Shown: in pieces, positions 42,237 through 49,926 of the stretch
Numbering within the stretch: the first letter of the stretch is position 1
Layout of the letters: each line of letters starts with the position of its first letter
Assembly (NCBI GenBank): GCA_017469795.1
Contig: JAFUFT010000020.1
Location: 1-55,963 of the forward strand
Origin: Oscillospiraceae bacterium
GTDB taxonomy: Bacteria; Bacillota; Clostridia; Oscillospirales; Oscillospiraceae
Direction of reading: 5' to 3'
DNA: 55,963 nucleotides
The notes under the pieces: model-generated
What the model was told of the DNA's origin: nothing
Databases searched by the model: none
What the model saw: only the letters and a program-made list of their open reading frames with translations
Position numbers and translations under genes: made by a program

Positions 42237-43308
42237 TGTCAAGGCCGGAGACGTCCAGTTCGCCGGACATCAACCGAGGCAACAGAGAATCTCTAAGTGC
42301 TGCAAGCCGCATGTTCTCCGCACTGTTATTGTGTATGGTTTCCATCATCGGCTTAATAATTGACAATACAGCGTTTGAATCGTCATCAGAGAGTATGTTG
42401 ATGGTTTCACTGTCAAAGTCGCGGGTTACTATAGCATCAAAAACAGCTCCGGAGGCCTTATGCTTCAGTGAGGCTACGGCTTTAAGCACATAGAAATATA
42501 CGAGCAATGGATCAATTGTTTCACTTGCTAAGGCATAACAAGATTGGTTCATTGCCATCGGAGTTCCAGCCAAGCTGACCTTGCCAACAGTGCCGCGAGC
42601 TGTCACAAAAGTTGTGTCTTTCTGATAAAGACGGCTGTTACAGTGATCTAAGCCAGATTCGGTAATATACTTTTCCGTCTGGAAAGTATATGGTGCTCCA
42701 ACATCCTTCGGAGTAAAGAAAGGAATGGCACCGTCCCAGAAGTCGGGATTGCCTGTTTTAGGGGTACCTCCGCCTAAAACGTTGATCAGCGAAGTAAATG
42801 GTTGAGTATTCGATGATTCTTCATAGGCCTTATCGAAAACAGCACCTGCTTCCAGAAGTAAATTCGCGTTTATTGCCACATTTGTAGCGATTTTTTCATT
42901 GAATGAATCCAGGACTGCTACGATTTTCCTCTGGATATCCATATCTGGGATTTCCACGGGAATCTTATACAGCTCATACCGATCTGTAGATGGTATAGCC
43001 GATCCACTATCCATTCTATTTATGTCATAGGTTAAAAACTTATAGTACGCCCATTTCATATTCACCTTGTCGGTCAGAGGTAGCGCATAGAACGCTGTAT
43101 CTATTACCGAGAAAGGAACCGGTGAATAATGAACGCCTCGATAAGCACCCTTCCGCCCAACAATAAATGACGGTATCTTGCAAAGTGGAGGTTGGTGTGA
43201 AGTGCCAATTTGTCCATTTGTTCCGTACACTGGCACTGGTCCGTCAGATGACTCTTTATCTTTAACGGGCTTTCCGTATTCTAAAGAAATATAATCAGCC
43301 CAAACCAT
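42232..43308 (-). CDS. hsdS: Type I restriction specificity subunit, complete (expressed hsdS)
   Basis: A 358-aa HsdS. The first target-recognition domain lies near 1-125. The central conserved helix VAVLDSFNEKIATNVAINAN (near 127-146) contains the inversion core at codons INANL. The second recognition domain begins LINVLGGGTPKTG and ends at the C-terminal conserved repeat LAALRDSLLPRLMSGELDVS. It determines the bipartite target of the methylase and nuclease. AGGAGG precedes the ATG. The 3' half (42213-42872) is bounded by two inverted cores, so it is an exchangeable cassette. Confidence 0.92.
   Translation of the reverse strand: MVWADYISLEYGKPVKDKESSDGPVPVYGTNGQIGTSHQPPLCKIPSFIVGRKGAYRGVHYSPVPFSVIDTAFYALPLTDKVNMKWAYYKFLTYDINRMDSGSAIPSTDRYELYKIPVEIPDMDIQRKIVAVLDSFNEKIATNVAINANLLLEAGAVFDKAYEESSNTQPFTSLINVLGGGTPKTGNPDFWDGAIPFFTPKDVGAPYTFQTEKYITESGLDHCNSRLYQKDTTFVTARGTVGKVSLAGTPMAMNQSCYALASETIDPLLVYFYVLKAVASLKHKASGAVFDAIVTRDFDSETINILSDDDSNAVLSIIKPMMETIHNNSAENMRLAALRDSLLPRLMSGELDVSGLDI
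42859..42872 (-). repeat. Inversion site 2, core in the middle of hsdS
   Basis: The 14-bp TAAACGCGAATTTA core in minus orientation, encoding INANL in the central conserved region of HsdS. It has the opposite orientation to the copies at 42213 and 44390, as inversion requires. Confidence 0.85.
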
Positions 43309-43318
43309 CTGAATCCTC

Positions 43319-44305
43319 CTATCCGATATATTTTCTGTGAGCCGTCTTTACATTACTCTGCTTAACCATAGCGTACTGCAAGGTCGTATCGATTCTCTGA
43401 TGCCCAAGGAGCCGCTGAAGTTGCTCAATAGGCATTCCTTTGTCAATGGCCATTGTCGCTAGTGTCCGCCGGAACTTGTGCGGATGCACTTTCGGGATAT
43501 TCAACCGCTTACCCATCTCACGGAGCCGATGCTCAACGCCGCCAATCTGGAGCCGTTCATATGGGGCTCGCAGTGTTACGAACAGGGCCGGGTTTTCATC
43601 CGTCCGGCTGTCAAGGTATTCCTGCAGGTGCAGCTTTGATCTGGCGTCAAAGTACACAACGCGTTCCTTATCCCCTTTGCCGAACACCACACATTCCCGT
43701 TCTGTATAATCAATATCTTCCCGATTAAGGAGAACAAGTTCCCCAACTCGCATTCCGGTGGATGCCAACAGATCGATCATGGCAAGATCTCGCAATTCCT
43801 CGCAGTTGTCACGCATTTTTTCCAGGTCTTCATCTGAATAGGTTTCTTTGATGCTGCTGGCTGTTTTCACTTTGTGGATGCGGCGTACCGGACTTTTTAT
43901 GATATAGTCTTCATCCTCCAGCCAGGAAAAGAAGCTGGACAGGATCCTGCGGATATTGTCAATTGTCACCCGGCTGGAATGCCGCTCCGTTTGATACCCG
44001 GTCAAGTAAGCGCGGAGATCTTCCGTACGTATCCGGCGGACGCTTTTTCCAAGAGATGCTACCATAGCTTCAATGGTGGTTCTGTAATACTTCAGCGTTT
44101 TCTCAGAGCAGCCCTCAATTCTCTTTGCCGCAATGAATCTCCCAATCAGTTCACAGCTATCATCTATCTCCGGATTATCTGTGCTCTCGACCACTTCATA
44201 ATGCACAAGAGTCTGTTCCATTGCCTGCCTGAGCTGTTTCAACTGAACATTGTCGAGGATAGGCAGCATATGCTGCAAAACCGCTGTTATTAATTCATCT
44301 TTCAT
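43319..44305 (-). CDS. Tyrosine recombinase (DNA invertase of the hsdS shufflon)
   Basis: A 328-aa XerC/D-type recombinase. The N-terminal SAM-like core-binding domain is near 60-140 (GCSEKTLKYYRTTIEAMVAS). The catalytic residues are in ASTGMRVGELVLLNREDIDY (Arg I), HPHKFRRTLATMAIDKGMPI (His-x-x-Arg) and LQRLLGHQRIDTTLQYAMV (His/Tyr region). The start at 44305 follows GAGGGAGA. It lies between hsdS and the silent half-cassette, and this is the arrangement of known type I RM phase-variation recombinases such as the PsrA/CreX type. It presumably acts on the 14-bp cores. Confidence 0.9.
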   Translation of the reverse strand: MKDELITAVLQHMLPILDNVQLKQLRQAMEQTLVHYEVVESTDNPEIDDSCELIGRFIAAKRIEGCSEKTLKYYRTTIEAMVASLGKSVRRIRTEDLRAYLTGYQTERHSSRVTIDNIRRILSSFFSWLEDEDYIIKSPVRRIHKVKTASSIKETYSDEDLEKMRDNCEELRDLAMIDLLASTGMRVGELVLLNREDIDYTERECVVFGKGDKERVVYFDARSKLHLQEYLDSRTDENPALFVTLRAPYERLQIGGVEHRLREMGKRLNIPKVHPHKFRRTLATMAIDKGMPIEQLQRLLGHQRIDTTLQYAMVKQSNVKTAHRKYIG

Positions 44306-44388
44306 TGTCGTATCTCCCTCATTTTGTATTCCAGAGAACGACATCAACGGCAGTTCCGTTGGTTTTACTCCCGCCGTTGGTGGGAGGG

Positions 44389-45057
44389 TTAAACGCGAAT
44401 TTAGAGCAGCAAGCTGCGGCATATTTCTATCATCAGTTTATAGTAAATGCGGATCCTTCTTGGAAAGAAGGTACGATCAGCGACCTTGGCACCGTCATTG
44501 GCGGCAGCACACCGTCGAAATCTAAACCGGAATACTATACTGATAACGGTATTGCTTGGATAACGCCCAAAGATCTTTCTGTCGATAAGTCCAAATTCAT
44601 CTCGCACGGTGCAGACGATATTACTGAGCTGGGACTTAGAAACAGTAGTGCGTCTATAATGCCTGCCGGAACAGTACTTTTTAGTTCTCGTGCCCCGATT
44701 GGCTATATTGCTATCGCGGATGGTGAAGTAACAACCAATCAGGGCTTTAAGTCTGTTGTGCCTAATGGCAATGTGGGAACCGCATTTGTATACTATTTCC
44801 TCAAAAATGCGTTACCAACCATAGAAAACATGGCTTCAGGCTCAACCTTCAAAGAAATATCCGGTAGCGCAATGCGCACAGTTCCAGCCGTGATTCCTGA
44901 CGATGGAAGCCTTCAGGAGTTTTCTGATTTCTGTGAGCCTTTGTTTCAGCAACAACGCACTTTGGAAGCGGAAAACCGTTCCCTGGCAGCGTTACGAGAC
45001 TCGCTACTGCCCAAATTATTGTCCGGCGAGCTGGATGTCTCAGAGTTGGATCTTTAA
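44389..45057 (+). CDS. Silent hsdS 3' half-cassette, inverted
   Basis: A 222-codon half specificity gene on the opposite strand to the rest of the locus. It begins at the core as LNANLEQQAAAYFYHQF, with second-type target-recognition domain WKEGTISDLGTVIGGSTPSK. It ends with the same C-terminal repeat as hsdS (RSLAALRDSLLPKLLSGELD, VSELDL). It has no promoter or start of its own. The frame is merely open to 44305 over the recombinase leader. The codon phase at the core (AAC GCG AAT TTA) equals that of both 5' halves, so inversion gives an in-frame full HsdS. It is functional DNA kept in reserve rather than a decayed gene. Confidence 0.88.
   Translation, partial: LNANLEQQAAAYFYHQFIVNADPSWKEGTISDLGTVIGGSTPSKSKPEYYTDNGIAWITPKDLSVDKSKFISHGADDITELGLRNSSASIMPAGTVLFSSRAPIGYIAIADGEVTTNQGFKSVVPNGNVGTAFVYYFLKNALPTIENMASGSTFKEISGSAMRTVPAVIPDDGSLQEFSDFCEPLFQQQRTLEAENRSLAALRDSLLPKLLSGELDVSELDL
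44390..44403 (+). repeat. Inversion site 3, inner end of silent cassette
   Basis: The 14-bp core TAAACGCGAATTTA in plus orientation at the first codons of the silent cassette. Beyond the core the sequence differs from the other copies, as expected of a crossover site between different recognition domains. Confidence 0.85.
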
Positions 45058-45076
45058 GCCGCTAAATTCGCGTTTA
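45053..45076 (-). repeat. Inversion site 4, outer end of silent cassette and of the hsdS half-gene
   Basis: The same 24-bp sequence as 42213-42236 in reverse orientation, with the core at 45063-45076. It contains the stop codons of both the plus-strand silent cassette (45055-45057) and the minus-strand half-gene (45054-45056), so each half is cleanly ended in the present phase. Confidence 0.85.
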
Positions 45077-45614
45077 TCTGATTATTCAGTTGAATTTTCT
45101 CATCTATGGAAATGCAAATAGAGACAGTCTGCTGTTGCTCGTCAATCGAAGGATAGCCTATTGGCATACGTTTAAAATCTTTGAGTACTATTCTTGGGAT
45201 TGCAGAGCCCGACCCATAATTATCCCGCACATCTTTTCGCACTGCCGGTGTTTTCAATGTGTAATATAGAAATTCAGGCAGAACTTTTTCCCTGTTCGTC
45301 CGTAGTATTGCAATAGATGATAGGAGGGCTGGCTTTTCAGGTTGTCTGTATAAAACAATATCCTCGAAAAAGCGTGCGCCATCTTTTCCAACTAGAATAT
45401 CACCGATTTCAGGAACACATCCTTGCAAGCGGAGTTTTTCGTAGTCGTCTTCACTAATCATTCTGCACGATGAGAAATCTATGCCATATTCAGCAAAATC
45501 TTTTACGGATGCCATAAACATCCCTTTGTCAACGCTCTTGGGACTGTTATGTGCTCCATCTGTCACAAGAGAACAGATGTCGTTGATTATAGATTGATTC
45601 CAATCAGATTTCAT
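45054..45614 (-). CDS. HsdS 5' half-gene (single target-recognition domain)
   Basis: 186 residues of a specificity subunit. One recognition domain (SIINDICSLVTDGAHNSPKS to GSGSAIPRIVLKDFKRMPIG) is followed by the start of the central helix (ISIDEKIQLNNQINANLAA), which stops at the inversion core. It overlaps the hsdM end by 11 bp. The ATG at 45614 has AGGGG upstream (a TTG at 45620 is also possible). In this phase the product is a half subunit, which in other systems can dimerise or be inert. After inversion of 44390-45076 it would be full length. It is first in line after hsdM, so it is the position most strongly expressed. Confidence 0.88.
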   Translation of the reverse strand: MKSDWNQSIINDICSLVTDGAHNSPKSVDKGMFMASVKDFAEYGIDFSSCRMISEDDYEKLRLQGCVPEIGDILVGKDGARFFEDIVLYRQPEKPALLSSIAILRTNREKVLPEFLYYTLKTPAVRKDVRDNYGSGSAIPRIVLKDFKRMPIGYPSIDEQQQTVSICISIDEKIQLNNQINANLAA

Positions 45615-47106
45615 ATCCAATCGCCCCTAGCTTTTTCCGGATTTCGTCTTCCAGCTCATGGGATTTGGCAAACAGGCTAGACAGTTCAGATGTCAGCCGG
45701 TCCATTTTTTCTTCAAACGGCTCGCCGTCGTTTTCCTGTTCTTCGATCCCAACGTATCGGCCAGGGGTGAGTATGTAGTCTTGCGCGGCAATATCTACGG
45801 TGTCCACTACTGCACAGAAACCTTTCACATCCGCCAAGGTTCCATCACAATAAGATTTATAGGTGTCAGCGATTTTGGTGATATCCTCCTCCGTTAATTC
45901 ACGGAGTTTACGACTCACCATTGTCCCCATTTTGCGGGCATCAAGGAACAGCGTTTTACCGGGCTGCTTCTTCGCTTTGTTGAGAAACCACAGGGAGACA
46001 GGAATTTGAGTTGTATAGAACAGCTGGGTGGGCATAGCAATAATGCAGTCCACTAGATCTGCGTTAATTATATTCTTCCGAATCTCGCCCTCGCCGCCAC
46101 TCTGAGAGGAAAGGGAACCGTTTGCAAGTACCATTCCGATCTTGCCATTCGTGGCCAAGTGGTAGATCATGTGTTGTAACCATGCGAAGTTCGCATTTCC
46201 AGCAGGCGGCATTCCATACTTCCAGCGGGGATCATCTGCCAGTCGATCTGCACCCCAATCAGAGAGATTAAAGGGTGGATTCGCCATGATGTAGTCTGCC
46301 CTCATGGTAGGATGACGGTCATCCAAAAAAGTGTCAGCGGCATAGGCACCCAAGTCTGGTTCAATCCCCCGGATCGCAAGATTCATCTGCGCCATTTTCC
46401 ACGTGGTAGGATTGGAGTCCTGACCGTAAATAGCGATATTGTTGATGTTGCCACTGTGGTTTTCCACGAACTTTGCCGATTGAACAAACATACCGCCAGA
46501 GCCGCAACAGGGATCATAAACGCGCCCGTTGAAGGGCTGTAGTACCTCGACCAAAGTGCGGACCACGCAGGACGGCGTGAAGAATTCTCCACCGCGTTTG
46601 CCCTCCTGTTCCGCGAACATAGAGAGGCAATACTCATAAGTGCGTCCGAGGATGTCTTTCTCACTGCCGTGCTCGATCATCTGAACATTCGTAAACAGAT
46701 CTACGACATCGCCCAAGCGCCGCTTATCCAGCTCTGGTCGTGCAAAATTCTTGGGGAGAATATCCTTGAGCCGTTTGTTTTCCTTTTCAATACTACGCAT
46801 GGCATTATCAATGACTGCACCAATCTCCGGGGTGTGTGCAGCCTTGGATATTTCAGACCATCGCGCCTCAGGCGGCACGAAGAAAATGCCTTCAGAAGTA
46901 TATTCATCGATATCCTCCTCAAAGCCGTCACCCTCTTCCACAAGCTCATCATACTTGTCCTCGAAACGGTCAGATATGTATTTAAGGAAGATCAGGCCTA
47001 GGACAACGTTTTTATATTCTGACGCATCCATATTTCCCCGCAAAACGCAGGCGGCGTCCCAGATCTGCTTTTCAAATCCAATACTGGCAGTATTCTTCTC
47101 AGCCAT
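45604..47106 (-). CDS. hsdM: Type I DNA adenine methyltransferase subunit
   Basis: A 500-aa N6-adenine methylase. The N-terminal helical HsdM_N domain (IWDAACVLRGNMDASEYKNV) is followed by SAM-binding DPCCGSGGMFVQSAK (near 195) and the catalytic NPPF motif in YIMANPPFNLSDWG (near 273). The length is usual. It is the first gene of the R-M transcription unit (hsdM, half hsdS, then the cassette region, recombinase, hsdS, hsdR, GIY-YIG). GGAGA lies about 7 nt before the ATG. The regulator site upstream is not obvious. Confidence 0.95.
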   Translation of the reverse strand: MAEKNTASIGFEKQIWDAACVLRGNMDASEYKNVVLGLIFLKYISDRFEDKYDELVEEGDGFEEDIDEYTSEGIFFVPPEARWSEISKAAHTPEIGAVIDNAMRSIEKENKRLKDILPKNFARPELDKRRLGDVVDLFTNVQMIEHGSEKDILGRTYEYCLSMFAEQEGKRGGEFFTPSCVVRTLVEVLQPFNGRVYDPCCGSGGMFVQSAKFVENHSGNINNIAIYGQDSNPTTWKMAQMNLAIRGIEPDLGAYAADTFLDDRHPTMRADYIMANPPFNLSDWGADRLADDPRWKYGMPPAGNANFAWLQHMIYHLATNGKIGMVLANGSLSSQSGGEGEIRKNIINADLVDCIIAMPTQLFYTTQIPVSLWFLNKAKKQPGKTLFLDARKMGTMVSRKLRELTEEDITKIADTYKSYCDGTLADVKGFCAVVDTVDIAAQDYILTPGRYVGIEEQENDGEPFEEKMDRLTSELSSLFAKSHELEDEIRKKLGAIGYEI

Positions 47107-47348
47107 GGTTTCATCTCCAGTGTGACGCTCCCAAAAACCGGGAGACGTATATTTGAATCCATTCTATCATTAGAACAGACAAATTTCAATTATCAGGAAG
47201 ATGCTTCTTGCGTTTTCGCTAGATGATCCGTGTGGCTTTCCTGAGTTTATATCAGTTACAAATAGCTTGGACTGTTGCGAACAGAAATAATGCTCTCTAA
47301 GTGCGTTTTATCCTCCACGGAACCCTTCCTGAAGAAGTTTAAAGAGCC

Positions 47349-47621
47349 TCAATACGAAAGAGGCTCTCCTCTGGTTCCCAATTCTTCAACCAGCGTATCA
47401 ATCCGCTCGGTATTAACTGCATCCATTTCCCGCCACAGAATCGCAAGCAAATATGCCGTAGATTTCCGTTTCAGCCCCTGCCGAAAGAGCTTCAGCTTTA
47501 ACGCAGTTTCATTCTCCGGAGACAGCAGCCAGCGCTCCCGGCCATGATCACATACGTCACAGTCCGGCTCTGTACAAGTAAGACACACCTCTGGCAGCGG
47601 ATTTGCTTCTATGTATTCCAT
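47349..47621 (-). CDS. Small cysteine-rich protein of mobile elements
   Basis: A 90-aa protein beginning MEYIEANPLPEVCLTCTEPD, then CDVCDHGRERW. The CxxC...CxxC pattern suggests a zinc ribbon, followed by a helical part (LKLKLFRQGLKRKSTAYLLA). The start at 47621 has GGAGGAATCAAG directly before it. Similar small proteins occur next to relaxase or XRE genes in clostridial integrative elements. The function is unknown. The 240 bp between it and hsdM hold nothing else clear. Confidence 0.65.
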   Translation of the reverse strand: MEYIEANPLPEVCLTCTEPDCDVCDHGRERWLLSPENETALKLKLFRQGLKRKSTAYLLAILWREMDAVNTERIDTLVEELGTRGEPLSY

Positions 47622-47731
47622 CTTGATTCCTCCAAGAATATGATAGAATAATCTTAGCAAATTAATGGTTATTACGCAAGCGCGTATACGCCGACGCGTC
47701 TAAATGGCTACACTATCTCCGGGGTGATGGT

Positions 47732-47974
47732 ATGGCCGTCAAAGATGCCGTGGCAAAACGATTTCGGGATATTTGTGCAGAGCGGAAAATCAAGCCGAAC
47801 GAATTGGCCAGCATATCAGGTGTAACACCATCAACGGTGTACAGCATGTTGGATGAATCCCGCCGTGATGTTTCGATTGTAACAATCAAAAAGCTATGTG
47901 ATGGACTGGAAATCACGTTAGGGGAATTCTTCTCTACGCCGGAATTTGACTCCTTGGACCAAGAAATAAAGTAA
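47732..47974 (+). CDS. XRE-family transcriptional regulator
   Basis: An 80-aa Cro/C1 helix-turn-helix protein: VAKRFRDICAERKIKPNELA, SISGVTPSTVYSMLDESRRD, then LCDGLEITLGEFFSTPEFD. GGGGTGATGG precedes the ATG at 47732. It is divergent from the small Cys-rich gene and convergent with the relaxase, so it may control the R-M operon or the mobilisation genes. It could restrain restriction after entry into a new host, but no controller box was identified. Confidence 0.88.
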   Translation: MAVKDAVAKRFRDICAERKIKPNELASISGVTPSTVYSMLDESRRDVSIVTIKKLCDGLEITLGEFFSTPEFDSLDQEIK

Positions 47975-47977
47975 TCT

Positions 47978-48003
47978 GTGGGCCGCCCATTCGGGCGGCC
48001 CAC
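47978..48003. terminator. GC-rich hairpin between XRE gene and relaxase
   Basis: A stem GTGGGCCGCC/GGGCGGCCCAC around a 5-nt loop. There is no clear T-run on either strand, so termination would rely on the stem alone. It is 4 nt after the XRE stop and 8 nt before the relaxase stop. Confidence 0.55.
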
Positions 48004-48010
48004 GATCAAT

Positions 48011-49369
48011 TTATCGAGACATCTGGTATTCCTGTTGCCTCTCTCCCATCCGCTGGTTTGCTTCCTCCGCCCGGATTCTCTCCATCTTCTCCGCCATCCC
48101 CTTGGACCGCTCCAGGATATTCTTGCACATCCGAATATCGGCCCGGAGCGCAGTCATCCTCTGGGACAGCACATCCATTTCCGCTTGAATTTGTGCCGCT
48201 TCCCCAGGTTCCGTTACCTTTTTGAGCTGATACTTCAGCTTCCTCCGTCGGGAAACCAGCGGCTCCAGTTCCTGCTCCTTCTGCGCCTGCAAGGCCTGTA
48301 GCTGCACATCCGTCAGCATATGATTCTCATGGAGGAATCGCAGTTCCCGGTTGTACCGATCCAGATATCGCAGCTCCTCCCGCAACAGGAAGTGCATCTT
48401 TTGGGGTGACTGCGGGTGCTTCTTGAACACACCAAGTCGGTAGCAGTAGTAGAAGTACAGCCGCCGGAGATAGGGCCGCTGTTTCTTCGGGAATGTGCCT
48501 TTCATGCGGTAGTGCCTTTGGGCGGCTGCGGGCTTGGGTGTTGCCGGCATCTGGTACTGCGGACGATTCCGAAGTATCCTGCGGCGGATGCCCTCCATAG
48601 AGTAATCCTCCCCCAGATTCCGGGCAAGCCGGAAGTATCGCTCCTTTCCGGGAGGCCGAACGGAGATGTCCTGCCCCAGTTTATAGTCATAGCCCATCTG
48701 CCGCAGGTTGTAGAAGAACTGCTTATCGGTCATAGAGTGGGCGATCACCTGATCCATATCCGCCTTGATCATGGCCCGCCAGGTGGGCTTTCCATCCTTT
48801 TCGGCCATGTACTCAGCATGGTGCTTGGTCCGGCCCTGACCGGGTTCCCGCACCACGGACAGGCCGTTCTCCAGGCAGAGCCGGTCAGACGCCTCTCGCA
48901 GCCGGTGGAGGAATTTGGCGTCGGAGTGGAAGCGCTTGCCGTCCACAAAGGAAACAGAATTGATGACGAAATGGGAGTGGATATGGGATTCCTTGTCCAG
49001 ATGGGTGGCCACCAGCACATGGAACCGGTCACCCCACAGCTCATTTGCAAGCTGGACTCCAATGTTGTGAGCCTGCTCCGGCGTGACCTCTCCGGGGGCG
49101 AAGGACTGATAGCCGTGGAAGGCCATGGTGCCGCCGGTTTTGCCGAACTGCTGCTTGGTGGCGGTCATGACTTCCTGGGCGGTGTCCGGGGTGCAGTTGA
49201 TGCCGGAGACCAAGCGGCCCAGGTCGGTCTTGCCGTCCTGAGTTACATACTGGAGGGCAGAGCCCAGCAGATCGGGGTGCCTGCTGAGCTCTGTCTTTTC
49301 TTCGTTAGCGGCATAGCGGAGGACGTAGCCAAGCTGCCGTTTCACCGGCCAGATCTTAGTGGTCGCCAT
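48011..49369 (-). CDS. mobA: Relaxase/mobilization nuclease (MobA/VirD2-like)
   Basis: A 452-aa MOBP-type conjugative relaxase. It nicks oriT and leads the strand into the recipient. The N-terminal HUH domain has the histidine triad in HVLVATHLDKESHIHSHFVI (near 117-136), with NSVSFVDGKRFHSDAKF after it. The candidate active Tyr lies near the N-terminus (LGYVLRYAANEEKTELSRHP). The C-terminal half is helical and charged. Its start overlaps the mobC end by 14 bp. It requires a conjugative helper element for transfer because no type IV secretion genes are present. Confidence 0.93.
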   Translation of the reverse strand: MATTKIWPVKRQLGYVLRYAANEEKTELSRHPDLLGSALQYVTQDGKTDLGRLVSGINCTPDTAQEVMTATKQQFGKTGGTMAFHGYQSFAPGEVTPEQAHNIGVQLANELWGDRFHVLVATHLDKESHIHSHFVINSVSFVDGKRFHSDAKFLHRLREASDRLCLENGLSVVREPGQGRTKHHAEYMAEKDGKPTWRAMIKADMDQVIAHSMTDKQFFYNLRQMGYDYKLGQDISVRPPGKERYFRLARNLGEDYSMEGIRRRILRNRPQYQMPATPKPAAAQRHYRMKGTFPKKQRPYLRRLYFYYCYRLGVFKKHPQSPQKMHFLLREELRYLDRYNRELRFLHENHMLTDVQLQALQAQKEQELEPLVSRRRKLKYQLKKVTEPGEAAQIQAEMDVLSQRMTALRADIRMCKNILERSKGMAEKMERIRAEEANQRMGERQQEYQMSR

Positions 49370-49697
49370 GGCGGATCTTCTCCGGCTGGATGTTTTCCCG
49401 GTTCAGCTGCCTTACTGTATCCCGGTACTGCTCCACCGCCTCGTCGTATTTCTGGGCGTCCACCACGTTCAGCGCATGTGCTTTCCGGGCGATCTGATTG
49501 AGGGCATTGCCGCAGTGGTAGAGCTGCCGCATCATAAGATGATAATCCCTGGGCGGCTGGTTCCGGGGCTGGAGGCCGGAGATGATCTGCCGGAGATAGG
49601 CCTCCCGGCTCAGGCCGCTCTTATTTACAAGATTACTCAGTTTATCAAACTCTTCGTCGTTGAGTCTTAAATGCAGGTCGTGGTTTCTTCGGGTCAT
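49356..49697 (-). CDS. mobC: Plasmid mobilization relaxosome protein MobC
   Basis: A 113-aa protein. MTRRNHDLHLRLNDEEFDKL and SNLVNKSGLSREAYLRQIIS form a ribbon-helix-helix DNA-binding part, and YHLMMRQLYHCGNALNQIAR is the helix conserved in the MobC family. It helps open oriT for the relaxase. GGAG lies 6 nt before the ATG at 49697. The oriT is expected just upstream, between 49697 and 49926. Confidence 0.92.
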   Translation of the reverse strand: MTRRNHDLHLRLNDEEFDKLSNLVNKSGLSREAYLRQIISGLQPRNQPPRDYHLMMRQLYHCGNALNQIARKAHALNVVDAQKYDEAVEQYRDTVRQLNRENIQPEKIRHGDH

Positions 49698-49840
49698 TTA
49701 ATCTCCTTTCTGGGGTGAGGGTTTCAGGGATGCTCCCTGACAGGCGGTGCATTGGCCCCAATGCGCGATGCTTGTTCCAAACTGATAATTGAAAATGCGG
49801 GGACTGTTTTCAGACCGCCGGAACAGGGCCCGGTGACGAT

Positions 49841-49926
49841 GGGTGACGATGGTGACGATGATGACGATGATTTTGGGACCGGGCCCGCTGTCATTTTAAT
49901 CGTCACCACCGTCACCATCGTCACCC
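49841..49926. repeat. 28-bp inverted repeat between mobC and repA
   Basis: The arms 49841-49868 and 49899-49926 match at 26 of 28 positions and are built from repeated GTGACGATG units. The loop is 30 nt and holds GGGACCGGGCCCGC. The right arm ends at the repA stop codon. It could be a terminator for repA or an oriT/origin hairpin. The 228-bp mobC-repA gap has no gene. Confidence 0.6.

Noticed and set aside
44305..44388. The first 28 codons of the silent hsdS frame as a real N-terminus
   Set aside because: They overlap the recombinase leader and start antisense. Similarity to HsdS begins only at the inversion core.
49838..49926. GTGACGATG repeats as a CRISPR array or simple tandem repeat gene
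   Set aside because: Units are 9 bp without spacers and are arranged as an inverted repeat. No cas genes are nearby.
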